9,908 bases of DNA from Chryseobacterium gleum (lineage in GTDB: Bacteria > Bacteroidota > Bacteroidia > Flavobacteriales_D > Sanyastnellaceae). Positions within the stretch are counted from its first letter, which is position 1. Every line of letters starts with the position of its first letter. Of the stretch, positions 1-5,757 are shown piece by piece. The DNA is taken from assembly GCA_945897395.1 (NCBI GenBank), contig CAMDFE010000039.1, positions 1 through 9,908 on the forward strand, in the 5' to 3' direction. Under the pieces are notes generated by a model that was given only the letters and a program-made list of their open reading frames with translations, was not told where the DNA came from and did not search any database. The translations under genes and the position numbers were made by a program.

Positions 1-208
1 TATTAATGAAGATGTTTCTCATGATGGTAAACAACCATCCCTTGAAATTCGTTCCATCCTGAAAATTATCTTTATAACGAATTGCTTTAAGTAACGTGTC
101 TTGAAGAAGGTCTTCTGCATCTTCAACGTTTTTTGTGAAATTATAGGCAAAGCTCTTTAACGATCCTGAATGATTGCCGATAAGATAGTTGAATTCGAGT
201 GTGCTCAT
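1..208 (-). CDS. ECF-type RNA polymerase sigma factor, N-terminal part (cut by window edge)
   Basis: Translating the minus strand from the ATG at 208 gives 69 residues running off the left edge. They begin MSTLEFNYLIGNHSGSLK and contain the region-2 signature of ECF sigma factors: an acidic DAEDLLQDTLLKAIRY stretch (about residues 30-45), then a DNFQDGTNFKGWLFTIM segment (about 47-63) and RN. This covers core-binding region 2.1-2.2 and the start of the -10-recognising region; region 4 is off-window. ECF sigmas of this kind recruit RNA polymerase to a small regulon. The gene lies 109 bp downstream of, and in the same direction as, the MerR/B12 regulator gene, and a predicted promoter overlapped by inverted repeats sits directly upstream. 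Control by that regulator is therefore a reasonable inference. In Bacteroidota, similar sigma genes adjoin carotenoid genes; nothing of that is visible here. The family call is firm, the target genes are unknown. Confidence 0.9.
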   Translation of the reverse strand, partial: MSTLEFNYLIGNHSGSLKSFAYNFTKNVEDAEDLLQDTLLKAIRYKDNFQDGTNFKGWLFTIMRNIFIN

Positions 209-211
209 TGT

Positions 212-245
212 TTTGTTTAATAATGTGGGGCAAATATTAAACAAA
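212..245. repeat. Perfect 11-bp inverted repeat upstream of the sigma gene (candidate operator)
   Basis: TTTGTTTAATA at 212-222 is the exact reverse complement of TATTAAACAAA at 235-245, with a 12-nt spacer (223-234). The right arm overlaps the predicted -7 element (231-238), and the left arm lies 4-14 bp ahead of the sigma start codon. A further TTAAACAAA copy occurs at 290-298 in the same orientation as the right arm, 53 bp away (about five helical turns). This layout fits a binding site for a dimeric or tetrameric regulator such as the MerR/B12 protein encoded next door. The repeat is seen directly; the binding partner is inferred. Confidence 0.6.
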
Positions 246-262
246 GAAATCAATACTCCAAA
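231..262 (-). promoter_or_regulatory. Predicted Bacteroidota-type promoter for the ECF sigma gene
   Basis: On the minus strand there is TTTG at 262-259, then exactly 20 nt, then AATATTTG at 238-231. The Bacteroidota primary-sigma consensus is TTTG near -33 and TAnnTTTG near -7, separated by about 19-21 nt. The match fails only at the first base of the -7 element. Transcription would start roughly 15-20 nt upstream of the sigma ATG at 208. Both elements touch inverted-repeat arms (212-245 and 261-291), which suggests a repressor could block the polymerase. This is a consensus match by eye, with no transcript evidence. Confidence 0.5.
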
Positions 263-291
263 CATTTGTTGAGTTATTTTCAATAAATGTT
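261..291. repeat. Imperfect 12-bp inverted repeat between the merR-like and sigma genes (candidate operator)
   Basis: AACATTTGTTGA at 261-272 pairs with TCAATAAATGTT at 280-291 with one mismatch in 12 and a 7-nt spacer. The left arm abuts the predicted -33 TTTG element (259-262, minus strand), and the right arm runs into the TTAAACAAA motif at 290-298. It could be a second operator dyad next to the promoter. As an RNA hairpin it would be AT-rich and lacks a following U-tract, so a terminator for the MerR-like gene is less likely. Confidence 0.5.
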
Positions 292-317
292 AAACAAAAT
301 GCGTTAAGTGTTGAAAA

Positions 318-1208
318 TCAATTTTTTAGCCCGTTGAGCAATTCATCAATCCCGTCATATAATGAAATGTACAATGTATCTGGAGACTTGATTCCCTTGA
401 GGTTGAATCCGGTGAAGTGGAAATGGCTCTCTGTATCCATGAACATTCTAGTCAAGCGCTTCAAGTAGTCAGGCACCATAACTGCTGAAGGATGAGTGGT
501 GAAAATTGAAACAAAATCAACATCACCTAGGCGTTGAGCCACTTGCTTCAAATCGTCGGAAGGAACAGATTGACTTAAAAGAATGCTCTTGTAACCACGA
601 AGCTTAAGGATATAATGCAACATCAAAAGTGACAGTTCATGGATCTCAAGATCGGGCAAAAAGAGCACGACCGGACGTCTGTTTTCCAGCAGAGGAGTTT
701 TTACCGCTTCTACATGAAATAGTAATTTCTGACGGATAAGTGCGCTGATGAAATGTTCTTGGGCTGGACAAATTGAATCTGATTGCCAAAGCAATCCAAT
801 TTGTTTCATAAATGGCATGATCACAAGACGAAAAGTTTTCTCAAGACCGTATTCTTCAACATGCGGGTCTATTAAATTCGAGAAAAGCTCTTCATCATAG
901 TTCAACATTGAAATCTTAAGGATGTGTAAAAAATGCTCTTCTGTATTGTTGCCGTGGGCATGCTTGGTAATTATGTCACGTATCTGATCATCTGACAACT
1001 TCGCAATATTCGATATTTTGTGGCCTAAACTGTTGAGAAGGCTTATGTTCAATAGAGACTTTAAATCTCTGTCGTTGTATTTGCGAATGTTCGTGTCTGT
1101 GCGGTCTGGAGTGAGAATTCCATAGCGTTGCTCCCATATACGAATGGTGTGAGCTTTAATTCCCGAGAAATTCTCCAGGTCCTTGATGGTGAACTCTTGA
1201 GGCCGCAT
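318..1208 (-). CDS. MerR-family transcriptional regulator with cobalamin-binding domain (CarH/LitR-like)
   Basis: This 296-residue protein has a MerR winged-helix DNA-binding domain at about residues 6-75 (FTIKDLENFSGIKAHTIRIW, then EQRYGILTPDRT). A helical-bundle plus Rossmann B12-binding module follows at about 90-290. In the bundle, W141 followed by nine residues and E151-H152 reproduces the Wx9EH motif that packs against adenosylcobalamin in CarH. The Rossmann part carries E188-x-H190-x-x-S193, matching the ExHxxG lower-ligand motif except Ser for the final Gly. In Thermus CarH the residue right after the motif Trp is the His that ligates cobalt after light exposure; here it is Gln142. 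The full length is normal for the family. Family knowledge predicts a repressor that tetramerises with B12 in the dark and is released by light. Whether this protein senses light, or B12 only, is open. It probably controls the downstream sigma gene, whose promoter is rich in dyads, and may control itself. The ATG at 1208 begins a canonical MerR N-terminus. Confidence 0.88.
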   Translation of the reverse strand: MRPQEFTIKDLENFSGIKAHTIRIWEQRYGILTPDRTDTNIRKYNDRDLKSLLNISLLNSLGHKISNIAKLSDDQIRDIITKHAHGNNTEEHFLHILKISMLNYDEELFSNLIDPHVEEYGLEKTFRLVIMPFMKQIGLLWQSDSICPAQEHFISALIRQKLLFHVEAVKTPLLENRRPVVLFLPDLEIHELSLLMLHYILKLRGYKSILLSQSVPSDDLKQVAQRLGDVDFVSIFTTHPSAVMVPDYLKRLTRMFMDTESHFHFTGFNLKGIKSPDTLYISLYDGIDELLNGLKN

Positions 1209-1367
1209 ATTGATTGATTTGAGGATAAAACACCAACAGTTCCAAAAGGTTCATTATTCATTAAAACTTTAGCCTCGCTTTGGTATTTCTTCTCTACAGA
1301 GGGTTAAGCCTTTCGATTAATTGGAAGTCCTTCCATTTTTCAATAACTTCGGGGCCAAACCTTAATC
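1209..1367. promoter_or_regulatory. Divergent intergenic region between the regulator and the sugar operon
   Basis: These 159 bp separate two genes read in opposite directions, so the region should carry start signals for both. I see no convincing TTTG / TAnnTTTG pair on either strand. On the plus strand a TTTG at 1279-1282 is followed only by a poor -7 candidate near 1305. A short dyad, TGGAAG at 1322-1327 and CTTCCA at 1330-1335 with a 2-nt centre, lies about 32 bp ahead of the oxidoreductase start. No RNA gene or terminator is apparent. Confidence 0.4.
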
Positions 1368-2378
1368 ATGATACGAATTGCTCAAATAGGCTACGGATAT
1401 TGGGGACCCAATCTTCTTCGTAACTTTATGTCGCTTGCAAATGCACAAGTAGACATCTTAATCGATTCGCAATCTGAGCGACTCGATCAATCTTTGAAAT
1501 TATTTCCAACATTAGTCACGTCTACTTCGGCAGATGATGCGTTCAATAACGCTTCAATAGATGCCATCGTAGTTGCTACACCCGTTTTTACTCATTATGA
1601 TTTAGCGAAACGAGCTTTGCTCGCAGGCAAGCACGTTCTGCTTGAAAAGCCAATGACAGCAACAGTAGCTCAGGCCAAGGAACTCATAGATTTATCTCTG
1701 GATAAGGGAAAATTACTCATGGTTGATCACACCTTCCTATACACGGGTGCGGTTGAAAAAATGAAGGCGTTGAAGGACGAAGGCGCACTCGGCGTTTTGA
1801 ATTATTTCGATTCAACACGAATTAACCTTGGGCTCATTCAACAAGATGTGAATGTGCTTTGGGATCTCGCCCCACACGATATTTCAGTGCTCGATTATTT
1901 ATCAGACGAATTGCCAATAAGTGTTAATGCCACAGGCGTAAGCCACATTCACAACGGAATTGAAAACGTGGCCTACCTCACGGTAAACTACCAAAATAAT
2001 TTTATCGCTCACTTCAATTGTTCGTGGTCTTCGCCTGTTAAGATTAGATTGATGCTGTTGGGTGGAAGTGAGAAGATGGTCGTGTTCAACGACATGGAAC
2101 CGACTGAAAAAATTAAAGTCTACGATACTGCTCACAACGTTAGCACGCTTGAAGAAAAACAGAAAGTCATGATCGACTATCGTGTGGGAGATGTCTATGT
2201 TCCGAAAATTGAATTGGCCGAGCCACTCAAAAAATTGGCGCAAGACTTTATTTCTTCCATCGAAAATAACTCTGAACCGCGCGCTTCAGCATTAGGTGGA
2301 TTAAACACCATTCGAATTTTAGAAGCTGCACAGCATAGCATTAAGCAAAACGGAAAAGAAATAAAAATTGAAATTTAA
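1368..2378 (+). CDS. Gfo/Idh/MocA-family NAD(P)-dependent sugar oxidoreductase
   Basis: This 336-residue cytoplasmic enzyme begins with an N-terminal Rossmann fold: the dinucleotide loop is G8-Y-G-Y-W-G13, and D33 ends the second strand (DILID). The family signature E93-K94-P95 follows, where the Lys is the usual catalytic or substrate-binding residue. The C-terminal half has WDLAPHD at 165-171, whose His170 fits the catalytic His of sugar-nucleotide dehydrogenases such as WlbA/WbpB. Members of that branch oxidise C3 of UDP-linked N-acetyl sugars ahead of an aminotransferase. A DegT aminotransferase ends this same operon, which would suit such a pathway, but the substrate cannot be assigned from sequence. 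It is the first gene of the rightward operon. The ATG at 1368 starts directly at the first beta strand (MIRIAQIGYG). Its stop overlaps the next gene by 11 bp. The family is certain, the reaction only likely. Confidence 0.88.
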   Translation: MIRIAQIGYGYWGPNLLRNFMSLANAQVDILIDSQSERLDQSLKLFPTLVTSTSADDAFNNASIDAIVVATPVFTHYDLAKRALLAGKHVLLEKPMTATVAQAKELIDLSLDKGKLLMVDHTFLYTGAVEKMKALKDEGALGVLNYFDSTRINLGLIQQDVNVLWDLAPHDISVLDYLSDELPISVNATGVSHIHNGIENVAYLTVNYQNNFIAHFNCSWSSPVKIRLMLLGGSEKMVVFNDMEPTEKIKVYDTAHNVSTLEEKQKVMIDYRVGDVYVPKIELAEPLKKLAQDFISSIENNSEPRASALGGLNTIRILEAAQHSIKQNGKEIKIEI

Positions 2379-3405
2379 GTTGAAAGAAAAACTTCAACAT
2401 ATCATTCAAGACTTAAACCTTCAATTGCAAAATGAATGTCTGCTAACTGAAGCCGCTTCAGGTGCCTATGCCTGCACGCCAGTATTGGCAGCCCTTGCAG
2501 GAGCAGAGGTTCACGCTTTCGCGCGCGATTCGAAATATGGTTCTGCACGTGAATGCATAAGCGAAGTGCAGGCTTTAGCTGAACAATGCGGAGTTTCAGG
2601 CCGCATTCATTTCCACACAGAAAAAAATGAAATGCCTTGGGAAAGAGCAACTGTTATAACCAATAGCGGTACGCTGCGTCCATTGGATAGTACTATTCTT
2701 GAGCGTATTTCTTCTTCGTGTCGAATCCCACTCATGTTCGAAGCATGGGAATTTCGCTCGCAAGATCTCGATTTAGATTTTTGTAAGTCGAAGGGAATTC
2801 GCGTTGCGGGAACAAACGAAAGACATCCGCAAGTCGATGTCTTCGGCTATTTAGGAGATCTGGTTGTTCGACTCATTCAAGATGCCAAGCAAACCCCTTA
2901 TCGAAATAAATTTATCGTTGTCTCGAACAACGACTTCACGCCCTACCTCTGCAAACCTCTGGTAAACATGTCGGCCGCAGTGGGCGTGTATTGTCCGCAA
3001 GAATACAAAAGTGAAATTGAAAATTTAGGAGCAACCTATTTAGGCGATTGGAACGAAAATCAAATCCCGAACGATTGGAAGTCCGCTTCAGCCGTGATTT
3101 ACACAGGCTCTCCTTTTTCTGAAAATCTTTGGGGAACTTTTCCTTTGTTGAATTTCAATATCTGGAAGACGTTAAGTTCCCCACTTCTCCTGCGCTTCGC
3201 GGGTGACGTTCGCGAAGCCGATTTATTTCAACATGAAATAGAATTTTACCCATCCAATGTTCTAGCCGGACATATGGGCATTCTTCCCTCAGCCATTGGT
3301 TGGGATCCAATTATTCGTCTGCAAGCCGGAAGCTTGAAGGTGGCAGAGTTAATGAAAACAAACGAAGTGAATTTTAATAACGAAGTCCTCGCGCAAAATC
3401 TATAA
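2368..3405 (+). CDS. Rossmann-like protein distantly resembling D-2-hydroxyacid dehydrogenases, function unknown
   Basis: This gene encodes 345 residues. The reading frame is closed by a TAA at 2362-2364 and has no ATG until about residue 89, so translation must begin at a TTG: 2368 (used here) or 2380. The 2368 start overlaps the upstream gene by 11 bp, consistent with coupling. Visible segments are an opening ASGAYACTPVLAALAGAEVHAF (about 30-51), TNSGTLRPLD (98-107), MFEAWEFRSQDLDLDFCKSKGIRVAGTNERHP (123-154) and a C-terminal RFAGD (276-280) with GHMGILPSAIGWDP (301-314). The middle block recalls the catalytic domain of D-2-hydroxyacid dehydrogenases, where the substrate-domain loop precedes a GI-V-GT strand. 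However, the expected GxGxxG nucleotide loop is absent: the strand at 182-187 (FIVVSN) continues into NDFTPYLCKPL. It has no signal peptide or membrane segment. It probably acts on the sugar precursor or its activated form in the cytoplasm. I do not recognise a characterised homologue and assign no reaction. Confidence 0.7.
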   Translation: MKFKLKEKLQHIIQDLNLQLQNECLLTEAASGAYACTPVLAALAGAEVHAFARDSKYGSARECISEVQALAEQCGVSGRIHFHTEKNEMPWERATVITNSGTLRPLDSTILERISSSCRIPLMFEAWEFRSQDLDLDFCKSKGIRVAGTNERHPQVDVFGYLGDLVVRLIQDAKQTPYRNKFIVVSNNDFTPYLCKPLVNMSAAVGVYCPQEYKSEIENLGATYLGDWNENQIPNDWKSASAVIYTGSPFSENLWGTFPLLNFNIWKTLSSPLLLRFAGDVREADLFQHEIEFYPSNVLAGHMGILPSAIGWDPIIRLQAGSLKVAELMKTNEVNFNNEVLAQNL

Positions 3406-3408
3406 TTG

Positions 3409-4173
3409 ATGAACGAAGAAAATAAAATCGAGAAGTTGTCCGATTTGGATTTCAATAAATTCAAGACATTGGCGAACGATGAATCGCTTTCGCGTTATGA
3501 GAAAATTGGATTCTTCAATCACTTTCGTGAAGGGAAAGAAGCACTGATTTGGGAAGACATTCAATCGAAAATTTCTTCGCTAACACTTGACTGCGCGCGT
3601 ATTCTAGACATTGGTCCGGGCTGCAGCGATTTGCCTTTCATGCTTTTGAAAAATGCTGAAGAGAAAAAGCAAAATGTTGTCCTCATCGATTCGGAAGAGA
3701 TGCTCAATCAATTACCAGACTTCGATTTTTGTGATAAGTTTTCGGCCATGTTTCCCAACGAAACGAAGCAGTGGTCGAAGGAAAACAAGAACACCTTTCA
3801 AGCAATCATTTGCTACAGCGTCCTGCATTACATAGCCATTGAATCAAGTGTTGAATTATTTGTTGAAGCCGTCTGCGATTTGCTTGCACCAGGCGGAATG
3901 GCACTCATTGGTGATATTCCGAATGTTTCCAAGCGCAATCGTTTCTTCAGCTCGGAAGAAGGCATTCAATTCCACCAAAACAACCACGGTCCGAATTCAT
4001 TTCCAGAAATAAATTGGAGTGAAAAAAAGCCAGGAGAGTTCAATGACGATGATGTTTTTTCAATATTGAAAATGGCAAGAACGAAAGGCCTCGAAGCATT
4101 CGTGCTTCCTCAAAATAGCAGTTTGCCTATGGCGAATAGAAGAGAAGATATCTTATTTGTAAAGCACGGATAA
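3409..4173 (+). CDS. Class I SAM-dependent methyltransferase
   Basis: This 254-residue soluble protein has motif I at 65-74 (ILDIGPGCSD), the glycine loop that binds S-adenosylmethionine. The acidic strand-2 end is D94 (VVLID). A CYSVLHYI segment (135-142) fits motif post-II/IV, and LLAPGGMALIGDIPN (158-172) is the usual post-III loop. The C-terminus NRREDILFVKH (243-253) is reminiscent of methyltransferases in surface-sugar loci. The likely role is methylation of a sugar or sugar-nucleotide made by the neighbouring enzymes; the atom methylated is unknown. The start was chosen at ATG 3409, immediately after the TAA of the upstream gene (3403-3405). A TTG at 3406 in the same frame is possible but less likely. 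The next gene begins one base after this stop. Confidence 0.85.
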   Translation: MNEENKIEKLSDLDFNKFKTLANDESLSRYEKIGFFNHFREGKEALIWEDIQSKISSLTLDCARILDIGPGCSDLPFMLLKNAEEKKQNVVLIDSEEMLNQLPDFDFCDKFSAMFPNETKQWSKENKNTFQAIICYSVLHYIAIESSVELFVEAVCDLLAPGGMALIGDIPNVSKRNRFFSSEEGIQFHQNNHGPNSFPEINWSEKKPGEFNDDDVFSILKMARTKGLEAFVLPQNSSLPMANRREDILFVKHG

Positions 4174-4174
4174 C

Positions 4175-4843
4175 ATGAAAAATAAATTAATCATTTTTGG
4201 AAATACTGAGTTCGCAGAAATAGCCTACGAATACTTCACCCACGACAGTGATTATGACGTGGTGGCGTTCTGCGTGCATCGCGAATACATCAACAAAGAA
4301 GAGATTTTCGGATTGCCATTAGTGGCTTTCGAAGATTTGCCTACGCTCTACAATCCCAACGATCACGGGTTTTTCGGAGCATGTGTGTACACTAAATTAA
4401 ACAGACTGCGCACGCAAGTCTATTTGGAAGCCAAAGCCTTGGGATATGAAATAGCTTCTTACGTGAGCTCTTATGCATTCCTGTGGAGAAACGTAAAATT
4501 GGGAGAGCACGTTTTCATTTTTGAAGACAATACCCTTCAACCTTTTACTGAAATTGGAAACAACGTTGTGCTTTGGAGTGGTAACCACATTGGACACCAT
4601 TCGAAAGTAGACGACAACTGTTTCATTTCTTCGCATGTGGTTATTAGCGGTGGAGTGACCATTGGAAAGAATTGTTTCCTTGGCGTGAACAGCACCGTGA
4701 ACAATGCAGTGAGCATTGGCGACGATTGCCTGCTTTCTTCCGCGGCTTTAGTTGTGAAAAATATTCCGGAAGATTCCATTGTAAAAGGAAAAGATATCTC
4801 TCCCGTTTCATGTCGCGCATATCATAAACTTACGCCGCGATGA
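4175..4843 (+). CDS. NeuD/PglD-type hexapeptide-repeat sugar acyltransferase
   Basis: This 222-residue protein has the two-part architecture of sialic-acid/bacillosamine acetyltransferases. An N-terminal small Rossmann-like domain (about 1-95) opens LIIFGNTEFAEIAYEYF and binds the sugar nucleotide in PglD. A left-handed parallel beta-helix of isoleucine/valine-rich hexapeptides follows at about 105-200 (for example VVISGGVTIGKNCFLGVNST). The helix carries NHIGHHSKV, whose His141 aligns by position with the catalytic base His125 of PglD. Such enzymes transfer acetyl (or another acyl group) from acyl-CoA to an amino or hydroxyl group of a sugar. With an oxidoreductase and an aminotransferase in the operon, acetylation of a newly made amino group is plausible, but O-acetylation is equally possible. 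The gene starts at ATG 4175 one base after the previous stop. Its TGA overlaps the next ATG (ATGA at 4840-4843). Confidence 0.85.
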   Translation: MKNKLIIFGNTEFAEIAYEYFTHDSDYDVVAFCVHREYINKEEIFGLPLVAFEDLPTLYNPNDHGFFGACVYTKLNRLRTQVYLEAKALGYEIASYVSSYAFLWRNVKLGEHVFIFEDNTLQPFTEIGNNVVLWSGNHIGHHSKVDDNCFISSHVVISGGVTIGKNCFLGVNSTVNNAVSIGDDCLLSSAALVVKNIPEDSIVKGKDISPVSCRAYHKLTPR

Positions 4844-5757
4844 ATTGGAAGCGCCTCGGAAGAATAGTAGAAGCCAATCCGAATTTGGAATGGTCTCAGC
4901 AATACGCTGCAATACCTACCGTGCGCATTTTGAACGAAGATGTTCTTCGTATTTATTATTATTCTATGGATGACGACTTCAATGGAAGAATCAGTTACGT
5001 TGATGCTTCAGCAAGCAATCCGACGGATATTATTTTTCGAAGTGAAAATGTTTTGCTCGATATCGGAACGCCTTCTTCCTTCGACGATGGTGGAGTATGT
5101 CCGCTTCAATTCCTTCAATACAAGAATGAAAATTGGTTGTACTATCTGGGTGTGCAACGCACAACAGATGTGCCATACAGATATTTTGCTGGAGTGGCGA
5201 AGGAACAAGCCGATGGCTCATTTCAGCGTTTTCAAAACAGTCCTATTTTGTTACCAACAACTTCAGAACCAGACATTCGAAGTGCTGTTTCCATTATCTC
5301 GGAAGCAGAGAAATTGCGCATGTGGTACGTGGGTGCTTCAGGATGGATAGAGGTAAACGGAAAATCTGTTCCGACGTATCGCATTCATCATGCAACTTCA
5401 ATCGATGGTTTGCATTGGGAAGTAGATCGCCTAGACTGCATTAATTTTCAGAATGAAGATGAATTCGGTTTTGGACGACCATGGGTCATGAAAACCGTTT
5501 TCGGATTTGAAATGTACTACAGTGTTCGGACGAAGTCAGTAGGCTATCGCCTAGGCTACGCAACGTCTGTAGACGGATATACGTGGGATAGAAAAGATAG
5601 AGAACTTAATTTTTCTGTTGGAACTGAAGACTGGGAAAACGAGTCGGTTTGCTATCCGTGTGTGGTTGATGTGAATGGAAAACGCTTTCTGTTTTACAAC
5701 GGAAATCAGAATGGGAAAACAGGTTTCGGCGTTGCCGTATTGGAGGAAGAATTATGA
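4840..5757 (+). CDS. Five-bladed beta-propeller glycosidase-like protein (GH43/GH32/GH130-like fold)
   Basis: This 305-residue protein has five recurring blade-edge motifs: RISYVDASASNP (50-61), FAGVAKEQADGSFQRF (116-131), IHHATSIDGLHWE (182-194), LGYATSVDGYTWDR (238-251) and GFGVAV (295-300). The Y-A-T-S-x-D-G-x-x-W pattern is typical of furanosidase-type and GH130-like propellers. Acidic residues near FDDGGVCP (81-88), SEPDIRS (142-148) and EDWENESVCYP (263-273) are candidate active-site carboxylates, by their position at strand edges. There is no signal peptide, so it should stay in the cytoplasm, unlike secreted polysaccharide hydrolases. In this operon it may act on an intracellular sugar-nucleotide or lipid-linked glycan, perhaps as a phosphorylase, a remodelling enzyme, or a propeller-fold transferase. 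No specific substrate can be claimed. Both junctions are 4-bp ATGA overlaps, which supports membership of the operon. Confidence 0.72.
   Translation: MNWKRLGRIVEANPNLEWSQQYAAIPTVRILNEDVLRIYYYSMDDDFNGRISYVDASASNPTDIIFRSENVLLDIGTPSSFDDGGVCPLQFLQYKNENWLYYLGVQRTTDVPYRYFAGVAKEQADGSFQRFQNSPILLPTTSEPDIRSAVSIISEAEKLRMWYVGASGWIEVNGKSVPTYRIHHATSIDGLHWEVDRLDCINFQNEDEFGFGRPWVMKTVFGFEMYYSVRTKSVGYRLGYATSVDGYTWDRKDRELNFSVGTEDWENESVCYPCVVDVNGKRFLFYNGNQNGKTGFGVAVLEEEL

Noticed and set aside
261..291. Hairpin after the MerR-like gene as a rho-independent terminator
   Set aside because: The stem is AT-rich with one mismatch and no U-run follows on the minus strand; its overlap with promoter elements favours an operator.
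1902..2243. A 113-codon open frame on the minus strand inside the oxidoreductase gene
   Set aside because: It lies wholly antisense to a gene with clear family motifs and its translation shows no recognisable domain.
3406..3411. TTG at 3406 as the methyltransferase start
   Set aside because: An ATG follows immediately at 3409 and is the more probable start; the difference is one residue.
5133..5444. Overlapping open frames in other frames within the propeller gene
   Set aside because: They are low-complexity shadows with no motif support; the propeller frame shows regular blade repeats.
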